This document shows positions 41,083 to 48,760 of a stretch of 64,000 bases of DNA, in pieces. Under the pieces are notes generated by a model. It made no database searches. It saw only the letters and a program-made list of their open reading frames with translations, and had not been told where the DNA came from. The stretch spans positions 18,939 through 82,938 of the forward strand of contig JAHHUC010000001.1 of NCBI GenBank assembly GCA_020024215.1, in the 5' to 3' direction. How positions within the stretch are numbered: the first letter of the stretch is position 1; each line of letters starts with the position of its first letter. Position numbers and translations under genes: made by a program. This stretch comes from Oscillospiraceae bacterium (GTDB taxonomy: Bacteria; Bacillota; Clostridia; Oscillospirales; Ruminococcaceae).

Positions 41083-42498
41083 ATGGAATTTATCAGCAAG
41101 CTGGTCGGAACAATTAACGGCTATCTCTACGATTATGTGCTTATAGCCCTGCTTCTTCTGACAGGAATTTACTTCACCTTCAGAACCAAATTCTCTCAGC
41201 TGAGACTTTTTAACGAATCCATAAGGGTTGTTATGGAAAAGCCCAATAAGGAGGGCACAGTCTCCTCATTTCAGGCCCTTATGGTCTCCACCGCCTCAAG
41301 AGTGGGAACCGGAAATATAGTGGGAGTTTCAACCGCCATATGCTTAGGCGGCTTCGGCGCTATTTTCTGGATGTGGATAATAGCTCTTATAGGCGGCGCC
41401 ACAGCATTGATAGAAAGCACGCTGGCACAGGTTTACAAGCGCCGTGACAATAGCGGCAACAGCTATGGAGGACCTGCCTATTACATTGAGTCCGCCCTTC
41501 ATTCAAGAGGTCTTGCAATAGTTTTTGCAGTCTGCCTCATACTTACATATGCAGGCGGCTTCAATATGCTGGCATCCTACAACCTCCAGTCCACATTTGC
41601 TGTTTACAGCTTTTATAACCCCAAGGTTACTCCCTGGATAATCGGAGCAGTTCTGGCTCTTATTGTTCTTTGGTGCATCTTAGGCGGAGGAAAGAGAATA
41701 ATCAGCACCACATCCACCATAGTGCCCATAATGGGTGTTCTCTATGTGGCAGTATCTTTGATAATCATTGTTTTGAATTATAAGCTGATACCCTCTGTGT
41801 TTGCACAGATATTTAAGGATGCCTTTAATTTTCAGGCTATTTTCGGCGGCTTTGGCGGCTCCTGCCTAATGTACGGAATAAAGAGAGGCCTTTATTCCAA
41901 CGAAGCCGGTGTTGGCTCTGCCCCAAATGCTGCGGCAGCTGCCGATGTTTCTCACCCTGTAAAGCAGGGCTTGGTGCAGATGCTTTCTGTTTTTATCGAC
42001 ACCCTTCTTATCTGCACCGCAACAGCTCTCATGTGCCTTTGCTCAGGTCTTGCCCCCTCTGCCGAAATGGCGGGCGCGCCCTATGTTCAGGCCTCTATCA
42101 AAACTGTATTCGGAGAATTCGGAAACATATTCATAACAGCTGCAATGGTGCTTTTTGCTTTCACCACACTTTTGGGAAATCTCTACTATTGCGACAACTG
42201 CCTCACATTCATAAACAAAAAGGAACCCTCCAAAACATTTATGATATGTTACAGGGCTGTGGCTGCTGTTGTCATCTTCATAGGCTCCGGGCTTTCTATG
42301 GGCTTTGCCTGGGATTTTTCCGACCTTATGATGGCTCTTATGTGCCTTATCAATCTCCCCTGCTGCTTCATACTCGGAAAAACTGCACTGGATGCCTGCA
42401 AGGATTATGAAAGGCAGAAGAAGGAAGGCAAAAATCCTGTATTTTTGGCTAAGAACATCGGGCTTGATGCAAAAAGCTTGGATTACTGGAAGGAATAG
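41083..42498 (+). CDS. AGCS-family sodium:alanine/glycine/glutamine symporter
   Basis: A 471-residue transporter of the alanine-or-glycine:cation symporter family, with about 11 membrane segments. Family signatures: STASRVGTGNIVGVSTAI, GGPAYYIE and SNEAGVGSAPNAAAAA. It takes up small neutral amino acids with Na+. The partner glutaminase upstream suggests glutamine as one physiological substrate, but specificity cannot be read off the sequence. AAGGAAGG precedes the ATG and a strong terminator follows. Confidence 0.93.
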   Translation: MEFISKLVGTINGYLYDYVLIALLLLTGIYFTFRTKFSQLRLFNESIRVVMEKPNKEGTVSSFQALMVSTASRVGTGNIVGVSTAICLGGFGAIFWMWIIALIGGATALIESTLAQVYKRRDNSGNSYGGPAYYIESALHSRGLAIVFAVCLILTYAGGFNMLASYNLQSTFAVYSFYNPKVTPWIIGAVLALIVLWCILGGGKRIISTTSTIVPIMGVLYVAVSLIIIVLNYKLIPSVFAQIFKDAFNFQAIFGGFGGSCLMYGIKRGLYSNEAGVGSAPNAAAAADVSHPVKQGLVQMLSVFIDTLLICTATALMCLCSGLAPSAEMAGAPYVQASIKTVFGEFGNIFITAAMVLFAFTTLLGNLYYCDNCLTFINKKEPSKTFMICYRAVAAVVIFIGSGLSMGFAWDFSDLMMALMCLINLPCCFILGKTALDACKDYERQKKEGKNPVFLAKNIGLDAKSLDYWKE

Positions 42499-42532
42499 CC
42501 TTTATGTGCAGGCTTATCTAATATAATGAAAT

Positions 42533-42565
42533 ACCCTCCTTAGTTTTGATAAGGAGGGTTTTTTA
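42533..42565 (+). terminator. Intrinsic terminator after the AGCS gene
   Basis: A 10-bp perfect stem ACCCTCCTTA (42533-42542) with TAAGGAGGGT (42550-42559), followed by a run of six T. Confidence 0.85.
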
Positions 42566-42572
42566 TTCATCT

Positions 42573-43952
42573 TTAAATATAGCTTTGGAAGCATATTGCA
42601 GATGAAAGGCACAGTGCGCCCGAAATGGAGGAGCAAATCACCGAGCCGGTTCTATCCTTTACAGCCTTTGACAAAAGCAGGCATATAAATGTGAACACCA
42701 TCAGCTTCAGCACCGACATGGTCATATAAAATTCTCCCAAAGGAACATAAACCGCAGCAATCAGAACAAGGGGTATATAGGGGAAAAGAAGCAATATTCC
42801 CAAAAGTATCTGGGAGCTGACAGCCTTTTGCAGAAGATAAAGGTCCTGCATGACAGATATAAAGCCGTAAAACAGCAGCACAAACACCACAGCCCACAAA
42901 AAAAGCTTTGATGAGTTTATCTCAAATGCCCAAAATCCGCTTTGTGCAAGAGAAAGTCCGCAGGCCAGCGCCAAAAGTGTGAGGACAGCTGTTTTCGCAA
43001 GATTCTTTGATGTAAACGGGATTTTTATATCAGTGGGCTTGCCCTTTATTCCCATCATTCCAAAGCGATAAAACAGCTTTGTTGTAAATGAGCAGCCTAT
43101 TATATAAGAGAGGAACAATATTCCGCCCTCTTTGAGCGAATCGAAAAGCCCCAGCAGGAAAAATACTGCCAAGGATACAAACACAGAGGCAAGTATAAGC
43201 ACCAGACGGCTTAAAAAGAAAAGAGGTGTGTTCTTTATTTTGGCATCAACTATCCCCTCAGGGAATTCCAGAGGCTCGGTATGCTCTAAGGCTGTAAGCC
43301 ATATAAGACCAAGAAATGCAGCCAGCTCTATAAGGGACACCAAAAGCCTTATGGCAGGAAGTGCATAGTAAATTTCCCTGTTGCCGCCTCCTAAAAAGCT
43401 GCCTATGGCCGTCAGGCTGTCCCCTGAAAGCGAGCCGAGCATTATGACAGGCCCGGGTGTGATTTTAAGGCTTATGTTGCCCTTTTGGGAATGGACAGGC
43501 CTTCCGTTAGGCTCTATGGATGAGCCTGTAAGGCTGTTGTAAAGCTTTACGGCGTTTTTGTCATTTTTTAAAGCTCCCCCGGCTTCGGCTGTTATCAGCA
43601 CCCTGCCCTTTAAGTCCGGAAGGCTTACATCCTCGTTAGGATTTACTATAACCACATCATTTTCATAGCCGTTGAGCAGCTTTTCCAACGAGAGATTCTG
43701 CCTTGCGTCCACAACCGCTGCCGTCGAGTGCTTCAAAGCTTCTTCGGCATTTTCCGTGCCTTCAAAAAACGCACTGCCCCCTGATGACCTTGCTGTCAAA
43801 AGCACATCCCTTGCAAAGCTTCTGCTGTCTGACAAAACCAATATGCCGCCGCTATCTTTTTGCGAAAGCGGAACAAACCAAAGAACATTCACCAAAAGAA
43901 AAGAAAGTGCAAACAATGCTGTCAATAAATTTTTGATTTTTCTGTTATCCAT
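42573..43952 (-). CDS. Polytopic membrane protein, unrecognised
   Basis: A 459-residue protein. One helix lies near the N-terminus (about 8-27). A soluble domain follows (about 30-195) that looks extracellular and resembles a Rossmann-like alternation (GILVLSD, VVIVNP, GRVLITAEAGG). About eight further helices follow from residue 205 to the end. The ATG at 43952 has AGAGGTAGC upstream; a longer in-frame start at 44000 is unsupported. It lies 50 bp below the SpoVAF-like gene on the same strand and could be cotranscribed with it. I do not recognise the family, so no function is proposed. Confidence 0.6.
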   Translation of the reverse strand: MDNRKIKNLLTALFALSFLLVNVLWFVPLSQKDSGGILVLSDSRSFARDVLLTARSSGGSAFFEGTENAEEALKHSTAAVVDARQNLSLEKLLNGYENDVVIVNPNEDVSLPDLKGRVLITAEAGGALKNDKNAVKLYNSLTGSSIEPNGRPVHSQKGNISLKITPGPVIMLGSLSGDSLTAIGSFLGGGNREIYYALPAIRLLVSLIELAAFLGLIWLTALEHTEPLEFPEGIVDAKIKNTPLFFLSRLVLILASVFVSLAVFFLLGLFDSLKEGGILFLSYIIGCSFTTKLFYRFGMMGIKGKPTDIKIPFTSKNLAKTAVLTLLALACGLSLAQSGFWAFEINSSKLFLWAVVFVLLFYGFISVMQDLYLLQKAVSSQILLGILLLFPYIPLVLIAAVYVPLGEFYMTMSVLKLMVFTFICLLLSKAVKDRTGSVICSSISGALCLSSAICFQSYI

Positions 43953-44050
43953 TCTGCTACCTCTTATAAAATGGGGCTTTATGCAAAAAGCCCCGCCCAT
44001 ATGCTTTTTTATAATTATAACACAGCAGAAATGCTATAACAATAAGTGAG

Positions 44051-45490
44051 TTATGAATTTTCATTATCCATTCTCTCTCTTATGAGAGATCTTTTCAATG
44101 AATTCCAGTCAAAGGGTATTATGGGATAAAGATAGCTCTGTCCGGTGACGGTCGGAACTGTGGCTATAAGAAGCAAGGTTATCAAAACACCTGCAAAAAA
44201 GCCCCACACGTTGAAAATCGCCGTCATGATTATAAGCAGCATCCTGCAAAGCTTGACGGCATAGCCCAATTCATAGGAGGGCTGGGCAAAATTTGCAACC
44301 GCCACAAAGGCCATATACAAAAGCACCTCAGGCACAAACCATCTGGCCTTTACAGCAAAATCGCCCAGAAGCAGTCCTGCCACAACAGAAAAAGAGCTGC
44401 CCAAGGATGAGGGTGTATTCAAAGATGCCTGTTTAAGACAGGTGATAACCAATTCCACCATCATGAGCTGGAAAAATACCGGAACCTGATTCATCTCCTT
44501 TATCTGCACAAATTCCAGCCACGGCGGAACAAAGGAGGGATTTCTTATCAGAAGATACCATGTGGGAATAAGAAAAAGCGTGAGCAGATATATGATGAAT
44601 CTCATAAATCTTAGATAGCTTCCCACAAGCGGAGGGAAATAATAATCGTTGGAATCCTGAAAAAAGTCCAGAAACGCAGTGGGCAGCAGCATCACCGCCG
44701 GGCTTCCGTCCACAACTATTATTATTCCGCCCTCGTTCAGGGCTGCGGCTGCACAGTCGGGCCGCTCGGTATATCTCACCTTTGGAAAGGGGTTGTACCA
44801 GCCTCTGTTTACCAAAGCCTCCGTCAGCGATTCCTGCTTCATGGCAAGGGATTTTACATCCAGGTTATTCAGCCTGAACCTAAGCCGCTGCACCTTTTTT
44901 TCATCGCATCTGCCCTTTACGGACATCATCACAACATCCGTCTTTGAGGTGCTGCCGACAGAGAAATGCTCAACACGCAAATCCGGTGTTCTGATGTGCC
45001 TTCTTATCATGGAGGTGTTCACTATCAGTGTTTCTACAAAGCCCTCTCTTGCACCTCTTAAGGACCTGTCTGAATCAGGCTCACTGACACCTCTTACATG
45101 GTATTCTCTTGTGTCGATTATAAGACATTCGTCAAAGCCCTCTACAAAAAGCAGGCAGGGACCTGAAAGCAGCATAGAGACTGCTCTGTCCAATTGGTTT
45201 GCAGCTTCTGTCTCTATATAGCCTATATGCTCATGTGCAAAGGCCCTTATATCAGAAAAGCCCTCCAGATCCCCGCTTTTAAGCTGCATAACCGGAGCAA
45301 GCATCTTTAAAATCGTCCCATCCTTTGCAAAGCCGTCTATGGCATATACCCTTGCGCGTCTGCCTGCAAAAACAAAGTCCTTTTTCAGAATATCAAAATT
45401 TTCATCGACGTTCAAAACCTTTTCCATAAGGCTTAAATTTTTATCATAATTTTTGCCAAAGCTTGTATTTCCCATAAGATTCCCCGCCAT
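44051..45490 (-). CDS. Spore germination protein of the GerA/SpoVAF family
   Basis: A 479-residue A-subunit-type germination protein of the inner spore membrane. The soluble N-terminal region (about 1-255) carries the family signature GSPAVMLLPTAFLDFFQ, DYYFPP and FMRFIIYLLTLFLIPTWYLL, and is followed by about five membrane helices. The absence of the long N-terminal extension and the sequence AFAHEHIGYIET fit SpoVAF better than GerAA. SpoVAF is normally at the end of a spoVA operon and assembles with GerA-type receptors and FigP/YqhR; here it stands alone. It implies a spore-forming host. The start is weak in ribosome site (ATG 45490 or 45475). Confidence 0.85.
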   Translation of the reverse strand: MAGNLMGNTSFGKNYDKNLSLMEKVLNVDENFDILKKDFVFAGRRARVYAIDGFAKDGTILKMLAPVMQLKSGDLEGFSDIRAFAHEHIGYIETEAANQLDRAVSMLLSGPCLLFVEGFDECLIIDTREYHVRGVSEPDSDRSLRGAREGFVETLIVNTSMIRRHIRTPDLRVEHFSVGSTSKTDVVMMSVKGRCDEKKVQRLRFRLNNLDVKSLAMKQESLTEALVNRGWYNPFPKVRYTERPDCAAAALNEGGIIIVVDGSPAVMLLPTAFLDFFQDSNDYYFPPLVGSYLRFMRFIIYLLTLFLIPTWYLLIRNPSFVPPWLEFVQIKEMNQVPVFFQLMMVELVITCLKQASLNTPSSLGSSFSVVAGLLLGDFAVKARWFVPEVLLYMAFVAVANFAQPSYELGYAVKLCRMLLIIMTAIFNVWGFFAGVLITLLLIATVPTVTGQSYLYPIIPFDWNSLKRSLIRERMDNENS

Positions 45491-45758
45491 TATAATTGAT
45501 AAGCTTATTCTGCCCGAATTTTTTGGTTTTAGAAGTCCGGCGGAAAATTTTAATATATCTAAACAAAAGGTATAATATATCAGGAATTATTCTATATGTA
45601 TGCAAATTATGACTCTATCAAACAAAATAATGAAAATTATAAGCCTTATCTATACCCTATTCTGCCTTTATTTTTCAAAAGCACTTTATTATTAAATTCA
45701 TTTCTGATATTATATTAGCCGTAGTATTTTTAAGCTTTGGCTTTTACAGGAGGTTTAA

Positions 45759-47138
45759 ATGGTATTTTCCAGCATTTTGTTTTTGTTTAAGTTCATGCCT
45801 CTGGCATTTCTTATCTATTATATAATACCGCAGAGGTATAAAAATCTGTCTCTCTTAATTTTAAGCCTTATATTTTATTCCTGGGGCGAGGTTGAATATT
45901 TTCCCATAATGCTCTTTTCCATAGCGGTGGACTATATATGCTCCAACACCATTGAGGATCACAGAGACAACAAAAGGCTTTGCAGAATAATGCTGTTTTT
46001 ATCGGTGGTTTTCAATCTGGGCATGCTGGGCTTCTTCAAATATACAGATTTCTTCATAAGGGCGGTAAACGGACTTTTTGGGCTTTCCTTATCACAGCTT
46101 CATCTTACCTTGCCTTTGGGAATAAGCTTTTACACCTTTCAGACAATGAGCTATACCATAGATGTTTACAGAGGTAAGGTTTCTGCCGAAAAAAATCTCA
46201 TAGATTTCGGAGCCTTTGTTGTGCTGTTCCCACAGCTTATCGCAGGACCGATTGTGCGTTTTACCGACATAAACAGAGAGCTTAAATCAAGGAAATTATC
46301 CTTAGAGGATATTGATTTTGGTGTTAGGACATTTATTTTAGGCCTTGCCTCAAAGGTGCTTATTGCCAACAACATAGGTCAGCTGTGGACCTTTGCACAG
46401 CAGGTGGGCTTTGAAAACATATCCACACCTATGGCATGGCTCAGTGTGGCAGCCTTTTCCCTCCAGCTCTATTTTGATTTTTCCGGCTATTCGCTTATGG
46501 CAATAGGGCTTGGCAGGGCGTTGGGCTTCACCTTTCCGCAGAATTTCAACTTTCCCTTCATATCCCGTTCCATGACAGAATTCTGGCAGAGATGGCATAT
46601 GACATTGGGCTCATGGTTCAGAGAGTATGTTTATTTCCCCCTGGGCGGAAGCAGGAAGGGGCTTAAAAGAACCATATTCAATTTTTTTGTCGTGTGGACA
46701 GCCACAGGCTTCTGGCACGGAGCAGAATGGAATTATCTCCTCTGGGGCTTTTACCTTTTTGCCGTGATGACAATGGAAAAGCTGATTTTAAAGGACTTTC
46801 TGGGCAGACACAGAATTTTTTCCCACATATACACACTTTTGATGTGGCAGTTTTCGCTCATCATTTTCAGTGTAAACGATTTGGGAAAAATGGGCATACT
46901 TTTTAAAAAGACCTTCCTTTTGGAATTTGGCAGCGACTGGGTGTATGCTTTGAGAAATTACGGAGTTGTTTTCATTGTGGCAATAATTTTTTCCACGCCC
47001 CTTTTAAAGCCCCTTTTTGAAAGGCTTCAGAAAAAAAGCCGGCTTTTTGCCACATTCGCATATATCTTTCTGGCTGTTTTATCCATAGCATATCTTGTGG
47101 ATTCCACATACAATCCTTTTCTTTACTTTAGATTTTAG
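45759..47138 (+). CDS. MBOAT-family O-acyltransferase (AlgI-like)
   Basis: A 459-residue polytopic membrane acyltransferase. It has the AlgI/PatA/DltB signature: FNFPFISRSMTEFWQRWHMTLGSWFREYVYFPLGGSR and the catalytic-histidine loop TGFWHGAEWNYLLWG. Such proteins carry acetyl or acyl groups across the membrane to extracellular polymers. It is followed 11 bp later by a DHHW-family gene, the usual partner that completes transfer to the polysaccharide or peptidoglycan. AGGAGG is upstream. The acceptor is unknown; a cell-wall or exopolysaccharide is likely. Confidence 0.92.
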   Translation: MVFSSILFLFKFMPLAFLIYYIIPQRYKNLSLLILSLIFYSWGEVEYFPIMLFSIAVDYICSNTIEDHRDNKRLCRIMLFLSVVFNLGMLGFFKYTDFFIRAVNGLFGLSLSQLHLTLPLGISFYTFQTMSYTIDVYRGKVSAEKNLIDFGAFVVLFPQLIAGPIVRFTDINRELKSRKLSLEDIDFGVRTFILGLASKVLIANNIGQLWTFAQQVGFENISTPMAWLSVAAFSLQLYFDFSGYSLMAIGLGRALGFTFPQNFNFPFISRSMTEFWQRWHMTLGSWFREYVYFPLGGSRKGLKRTIFNFFVVWTATGFWHGAEWNYLLWGFYLFAVMTMEKLILKDFLGRHRIFSHIYTLLMWQFSLIIFSVNDLGKMGILFKKTFLLEFGSDWVYALRNYGVVFIVAIIFSTPLLKPLFERLQKKSRLFATFAYIFLAVLSIAYLVDSTYNPFLYFRF

Positions 47139-47149
47139 AGGTCATTTTT

Positions 47150-48289
47150 ATGAAAAAAATAAAGGAAATTTTTAAATACCCGGTTTTGCTTGTATTTGCA
47201 GCCATTGTAATAACCTTTTCATTGGGTGACCTGGTTCTTCCTCACAGGGAATATTCAGAGCTTGAAAATATCAAATTTTCGGAAAAACCAAAATTTACAA
47301 TAAAAGGGATAATAGACAGCAGCGAAACCGGCTTTGCCCAAAGATTTGAAAAATATACCAACGAGCAGTTCCCCATGAGAGACACATGGATAACCATAAA
47401 ATCCATGTGCGAGGCAGCTCTCTTAAAAATTGAAAACAACGGGATAATATATGGCTCTGACGGCTATATGTTTGATAAATTCTATTCCTATGACCAAAAG
47501 CGTTTAGAGCTTAATCTCTCCTCCTTGAAAGAATTCGGAGAAAAATATCCACTTATAAATAAGACGCTGCTTTTAGCCCCCTCTGCCTATGAGGTTTTAG
47601 AGGATAAGATGCCAAGGGGCAGCTTCAATATAGATCAGGGTGCAGCTTTAAAAGAATGGCAGAGCTATCTTTCCTCTGAGGGCTTTGACTTTGTTGACCT
47701 TGACCATGCATTGAAATCCAAATATAAAAACACAGGTGAAAAGCTCTATTATAAAACCGACCACCACTGGACAACCGAAGGGGCATATGAGGCCTATCTC
47801 GCCTTCTGCAAGCAAAAGGGCCTTGCGCCTGTAAAATTTGAAAAGCAGACCGCATCAGAGGACTTTATAGGCACCCATTTCAGCAAATGTAAAAAAATAG
47901 GCACAGAGGGAGAAGTGATAAGCTATTATTCCCCCAATGTCAACTCGGTTGTGATAAACAATGAGCAAAAAAGCGGACTTTTTGATTTTTCAAAGCTTGA
48001 AACAAGGGACAAATACGCCTTCTTTCTCTACGGAAACAACGGCATAACAGAAATAGTAAACGAAAATGCCCAAAAGGATGAGACGCTTTTGCTCATCAAG
48101 GATTCCTTTGCCAACTGCCTTGTGCCCTTTCTGACAGAGAATTACAAAAAGCTGGTTGTGGTGGACTTGAGATTTTTAAGCGAGGATTTAAGCAGTGTAA
48201 TAGAAAGGGAACATCCTGAGGAGATAGTGATAAACTACAATGTAAAAAACATATTCACCGACCCGGATATTCCCAGAATAAAATATTAA
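47150..48289 (+). CDS. DHHW-family protein, AlgJ/AlgX-like partner of the MBOAT acyltransferase
   Basis: A 379-residue protein with one N-terminal signal-anchor helix (about 10-28) and an SGNH-hydrolase-like extracellular domain. The diagnostic KTDHHWTTEGAYEAY motif lies at about 200-215, followed by LLLIKDSFANCLVPFL, which carries a further SGNH-type element. In alginate-type systems such proteins take the acyl group from the membrane partner and pass it to the polymer. Its stop overlaps the stop of the convergent BofC-C-like gene by four bases. Confidence 0.88.
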   Translation: MKKIKEIFKYPVLLVFAAIVITFSLGDLVLPHREYSELENIKFSEKPKFTIKGIIDSSETGFAQRFEKYTNEQFPMRDTWITIKSMCEAALLKIENNGIIYGSDGYMFDKFYSYDQKRLELNLSSLKEFGEKYPLINKTLLLAPSAYEVLEDKMPRGSFNIDQGAALKEWQSYLSSEGFDFVDLDHALKSKYKNTGEKLYYKTDHHWTTEGAYEAYLAFCKQKGLAPVKFEKQTASEDFIGTHFSKCKKIGTEGEVISYYSPNVNSVVINNEQKSGLFDFSKLETRDKYAFFLYGNNGITEIVNENAQKDETLLLIKDSFANCLVPFLTENYKKLVVVDLRFLSEDLSSVIEREHPEEIVINYNVKNIFTDPDIPRIKY

Positions 48290-48609
48290 CTTGTGTAATC
48301 CTCTATCAGTCTTAAAAGCTCCTCATAATTTTCTGCATATATGCCTTCCCTGAGCTTAAATTTATCCATGTCGGGAAGATTATCCGTATACACCTTGAAT
48401 ATAACAGAGGGCTTATCCGGATTATCCTCAAAAAGAGCCAGACGCCCCTTATAATCCTTGAGAAGATATCTTTTTTCCTCGGATATTTTCCTTATGGGAA
48501 TATCCTGCCGATTGAAGCTGATATCCGTGCTCTTGTTTATATAGCTTAAAGCAAAGCCCAAAAATATAGCAAAAATCATTACGATTACTGCTGTGAGGCT
48601 CTTTTTCAA
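48286..48609 (-). CDS. Small exported protein with a BofC-C-like domain
   Basis: A 107-residue protein with an N-terminal signal/anchor (about 4-24, LTAVIVMIFAIFLGFAL), then a short linker and a domain reading YLLKDYKGRLALFEDN, FKVYTDNLPDMDKFKLREGI and EELLRLIEDYTS. The LxxYxGxLAVF-type opening and the final ExLxxLxEDY match the BofC C-terminal domain, seen in many Clostridia as a short secreted protein. In Bacillus, BofC regulates SpoIVB and hence SigK; the clostridial short forms have no proven role. It is a single gene, convergent with the DHHW gene and divergent from the class A PBP gene. Confidence 0.65.
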   Translation of the reverse strand: MKKSLTAVIVMIFAIFLGFALSYINKSTDISFNRQDIPIRKISEEKRYLLKDYKGRLALFEDNPDKPSVIFKVYTDNLPDMDKFKLREGIYAENYEELLRLIEDYTS

Positions 48610-48683
48610 AAAAATCTCCCCCTTTTTTCCTTTTTAGCTTTTATTTTTGACAGAAATTAAAAGGTTTATTCATTTATTAAGCT

Positions 48684-48711
48684 TTTGCAAAGGTGATTTA
48701 TGTGATATAAT
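48684..48711 (+). promoter_or_regulatory. Promoter of the class A PBP gene, extended -10 type
   Basis: TTTGCA (48684-48689), a 16-bp spacer, and TATAAT (48706-48711) preceded by TG-A, an extended -10 box, 50 bp before the TTG start codon. Confidence 0.6.
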
Positions 48712-48760
48712 TTATTGTGTTAAACCTCAAACTTTTTTAAAATACAGGAGGATTTTTACA

